Assembly (NCBI GenBank): GCA_963921305.4
Contig: CAWUEX030000002.1
Coordinates: 558,001-622,000, forward strand
Source of the DNA: CAWUEX02 sp963921305
Lineage (GTDB): Bacteria; Pseudomonadota; Alphaproteobacteria; Rhodospirillales; Rhodospirillaceae
Length of the DNA stretch: 64,000 nt
Direction: 5' to 3'
A program made the position numbers and the translations under genes. Of the stretch, positions 62,329 to 64,000 are shown one piece after another; position 1 is the first letter of the stretch; the number at the start of each line of letters is the position of its first letter. The notes under the pieces were generated by a model, which was given only the letters and a program-made list of their open reading frames with translations, was not told the origin of the DNA and did not search any database.

Positions 62329-63285
62329 ATGACGTCCTATGCGATACGCCGCCTGCTGATTGCGGCGCCAACCCTGTTTCTCATCGTCACGCTGTCGTTC
62401 TTCCTGATGCATCTCGCACCAGGCGGACCCTTCGACGACGACGCCTCATTGGAACCCGAGGTCATCGCCAATCTGCAAGCGGCCTATGATCTGGATAAGC
62501 CGGTGGCGGTGCAGTACGGCTTGTACCTAGGCAAAGTGTTTCGCGGCGACTTCGGCCCCTCGATCATTTACATCGACCGCACCGTTACCGAGTTGCTGAC
62601 CATCGGCCTGCCGGTGAGCCTGAAGCTGGGACTTTCGGCGATGACCATGGCTTTGGTCATCGGCGGCAGCTTAGGAGTCCTGGCGGCGCTCAGACAGAAT
62701 TCCTCGACCGACTATGCGGTGATGGGCGTGGCGATGACGGGAATCGCCGTGCCGAGCTTTGTCATGGCGCCGCTGATGAGCCTGCTGTTCGGGGTCATCC
62801 TGAAAGTGTTGCCGGTGGCAACGCTTGAACCGCGCGGGGCGCTGGCGGAAGCGGTGCCGGCGTTGGCGCCGATCACGCCCTACATTCTGCCGGTGATCGC
62901 CCTGGCTTTGCCACAGATTGCCATCCTGGCGCGCCTAACCCGCGGCGCGATGATCGAAACCCTGCGCCAGAACTACATCCGCACGGCGCGGGCAAAAGGT
63001 CTGCCTCAGCGCGATGTGGTGTGGACGCACGCCCTGAAAGCCGCCGCCTTGCCGGTGGTGAGTTACCTGGGCCCGGCGGCGGCCTCGGTGGTCACCGGAT
63101 CCGTGGTCATCGAACAAATCTTCCAACTGCCCGGCATGGGGCGATTCTTCATTCAGGGCGCCATCAACCGGGATTACCCCTTGGTGCTGGGGATCGTGAT
63201 TGTCTATGCGGTCGCCGTCATCCTGTTGAACCTGATCGTCGATCTGATTTACGGCGTGCTCGACCCGAAAGTGAAGGTGCGCTGA
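62329..63285 (+). CDS. oligopeptide-type ABC permease (OppB/DppB)
   Basis: Inner-membrane permease of 318 residues with six predicted helices. The binding-protein-dependent transport EAA loop (about 215-240) reads YIRTARAKGLPQRDVVWTHA. GSVVIEQIFQLPGMGRFFIQ near the end is typical of the DppB group. It overlaps the next permease as TGATG, so the two form the heterodimeric pore. Confidence 0.95.
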   Translation: MTSYAIRRLLIAAPTLFLIVTLSFFLMHLAPGGPFDDDASLEPEVIANLQAAYDLDKPVAVQYGLYLGKVFRGDFGPSIIYIDRTVTELLTIGLPVSLKLGLSAMTMALVIGGSLGVLAALRQNSSTDYAVMGVAMTGIAVPSFVMAPLMSLLFGVILKVLPVATLEPRGALAEAVPALAPITPYILPVIALALPQIAILARLTRGAMIETLRQNYIRTARAKGLPQRDVVWTHALKAAALPVVSYLGPAAASVVTGSVVIEQIFQLPGMGRFFIQGAINRDYPLVLGIVIVYAVAVILLNLIVDLIYGVLDPKVKVR

Positions 63286-64000
63286 TGGCTTTGTTTGCCG
63301 CCCAACGGGACGCCCATGAAGCGCTGCTGAGCGACGCCGCCGCGTTGCAAGGCCGGTCGCTGTGGCAGGACGCGGGCCGCCGCTTCCGCGCCAACAAGGC
63401 CGCCATGGCCGGGGTCATTGTTCTGGCGCTGATCACCCTGGGGGCGATCTTCGCCCCGTCGCTCAGCCCCTACACCGCGGATGACCTGGACTGGATGAAC
63501 ATCAGCGCCCCGCCGTCGCTGGAGAACGGACACTGGTTCGGCACCGACGACACCGGCAAGGACTTGTTTGTGCTGACCTGGATGGGCGCGCGGGTGTCGC
63601 TGACCATCGGCGTCATGACCACCATCGTCGCCTTGTCCATCGGTGTCGCTTATGGCGCGACAGCCGGCTACGTCGGCGGACGCACGGATGACACCATGAT
63701 GCGCTTTGTCGACGTGCTCTACGCTCTGCCGCTGTTGTTCTTCATCATCATTCTGGTGACGGTGTTCGGACGGAACATTTACCTGGTGTTTCTGGCCATC
63801 GGCTGTGTCGAATGGCTGACCATGGCGCGCATCGTGCGCGGGCAAACGCTGTCGGTGAAACAAAAAGAATATGTGGAAGCGGCGCGGGCCTGCGGCGCCG
63901 GACCCGCGGCGATCATCGGCCGCCATGTGCTGCCCAACGTGATCGGGCCGGTCATCGTCTACGTGACCCTATTGGTACCAACCAACATTCTGGTTGAGAG
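63285..64000 (+). CDS. oligopeptide-type ABC permease (OppC/DppC), 3' end cut by window
   Basis: Second permease subunit, of which 238 residues are visible. The N-terminal cytoplasmic segment and first helix (about 40-60) are followed by a NGHWFGTDDTGKDLF segment. The following helices and an EYVEAARACGAG coupling loop with RHVLPNVIGP are diagnostic of OppC/DppC. It starts on the TGATG shared with the upstream permease. Downstream ATPase genes are expected outside the window. Confidence 0.94.
   Translation, partial: MALFAAQRDAHEALLSDAAALQGRSLWQDAGRRFRANKAAMAGVIVLALITLGAIFAPSLSPYTADDLDWMNISAPPSLENGHWFGTDDTGKDLFVLTWMGARVSLTIGVMTTIVALSIGVAYGATAGYVGGRTDDTMMRFVDVLYALPLLFFIIILVTVFGRNIYLVFLAIGCVEWLTMARIVRGQTLSVKQKEYVEAARACGAGPAAIIGRHVLPNVIGPVIVYVTLLVPTNILVE

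Noticed and set aside
1..64000. Search for tRNA genes, CRISPR arrays, transposases, prophage or att sites
   Set aside because: No cloverleaf with an appropriate acceptor arm, no regular spaced repeats, and no transposase or integrase protein was found.

Overview
The window reads as high-GC chromosomal DNA of a free-living alphaproteobacterium, probably Rhodospirillales-like. The evidence is the split F0 ATP synthase cluster (atpI-atpB-atpE-b'-b without the F1 genes), the mutY / DUF721 / DsbA-like / smc neighbourhood, the gcvT-H-PA-PB operon with a two-part P-protein behind a tandem glycine riboswitch, and an Mla-type lipid transport operon. No tRNA, rRNA, insertion sequence, prophage or CRISPR array was seen.

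Layout. 1-4 kb (minus): malic enzyme followed after 4 nt by an oligopeptide-binding protein cut by the window edge. 4-7.3 kb: a PhoD-like phosphatase, mutY and a DUF721 (DciA-like) gene. 7.3-14.6 kb: an accessory block separating DUF721 from dsbA-smc, with a MipA/OmpV barrel, a DUF6491 protein, a large hybrid histidine kinase, a receiver protein with a frameshifted tail and two overlapping DUF1838-like exported proteins. 15-22 kb: DsbA-like protein, smc and the F0 cluster behind a good sigma70-type promoter. 22-29 kb: a beta-barrel protein, an exported amidohydrolase and the glycine cleavage operon, whose gcvH carries a one-base frameshift beside the lipoylation site. 29-34 kb: a lipoprotein, a double CDGSH protein, ispH, thrB, rnhA, a peroxiredoxin and yqgE. 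34-40 kb (minus): thrC, an M16 peptidase and a three-dehydrogenase operon (HisD-like, 3-hydroxyacyl-CoA dehydrogenase-like, SDR). 40-47 kb: an EAL-CBS-GGDEF protein, then a minus-strand operon joining a GAF-SpoIIE-HATPase protein, a STAS protein and MlaE/F/D plus lipoprotein. 47-56 kb: glycosyltransferase, LpxL-like acyltransferase, methyltransferases, a GntR regulator, a ferredoxin, a cNMP-thioredoxin reductase-like fusion and an exported hydrolase. 56-64 kb (plus): two oligopeptide-binding proteins, a nitrilase-family protein without the expected catalytic Cys, a Rieske oxygenase and two Opp/Dpp-type permeases, cut by the window end.

The least explained parts are: the partner-switching module fused to the Mla operon; the nitrilase/Rieske/double-binding-protein uptake operon; the cNMP-gated flavoprotein lacking a CxxC; the accessory block interrupting mutY-DUF721-dsbA-smc; and two single-base frameshifts (gcvH, receiver protein) that are either base-call errors or real lesions.
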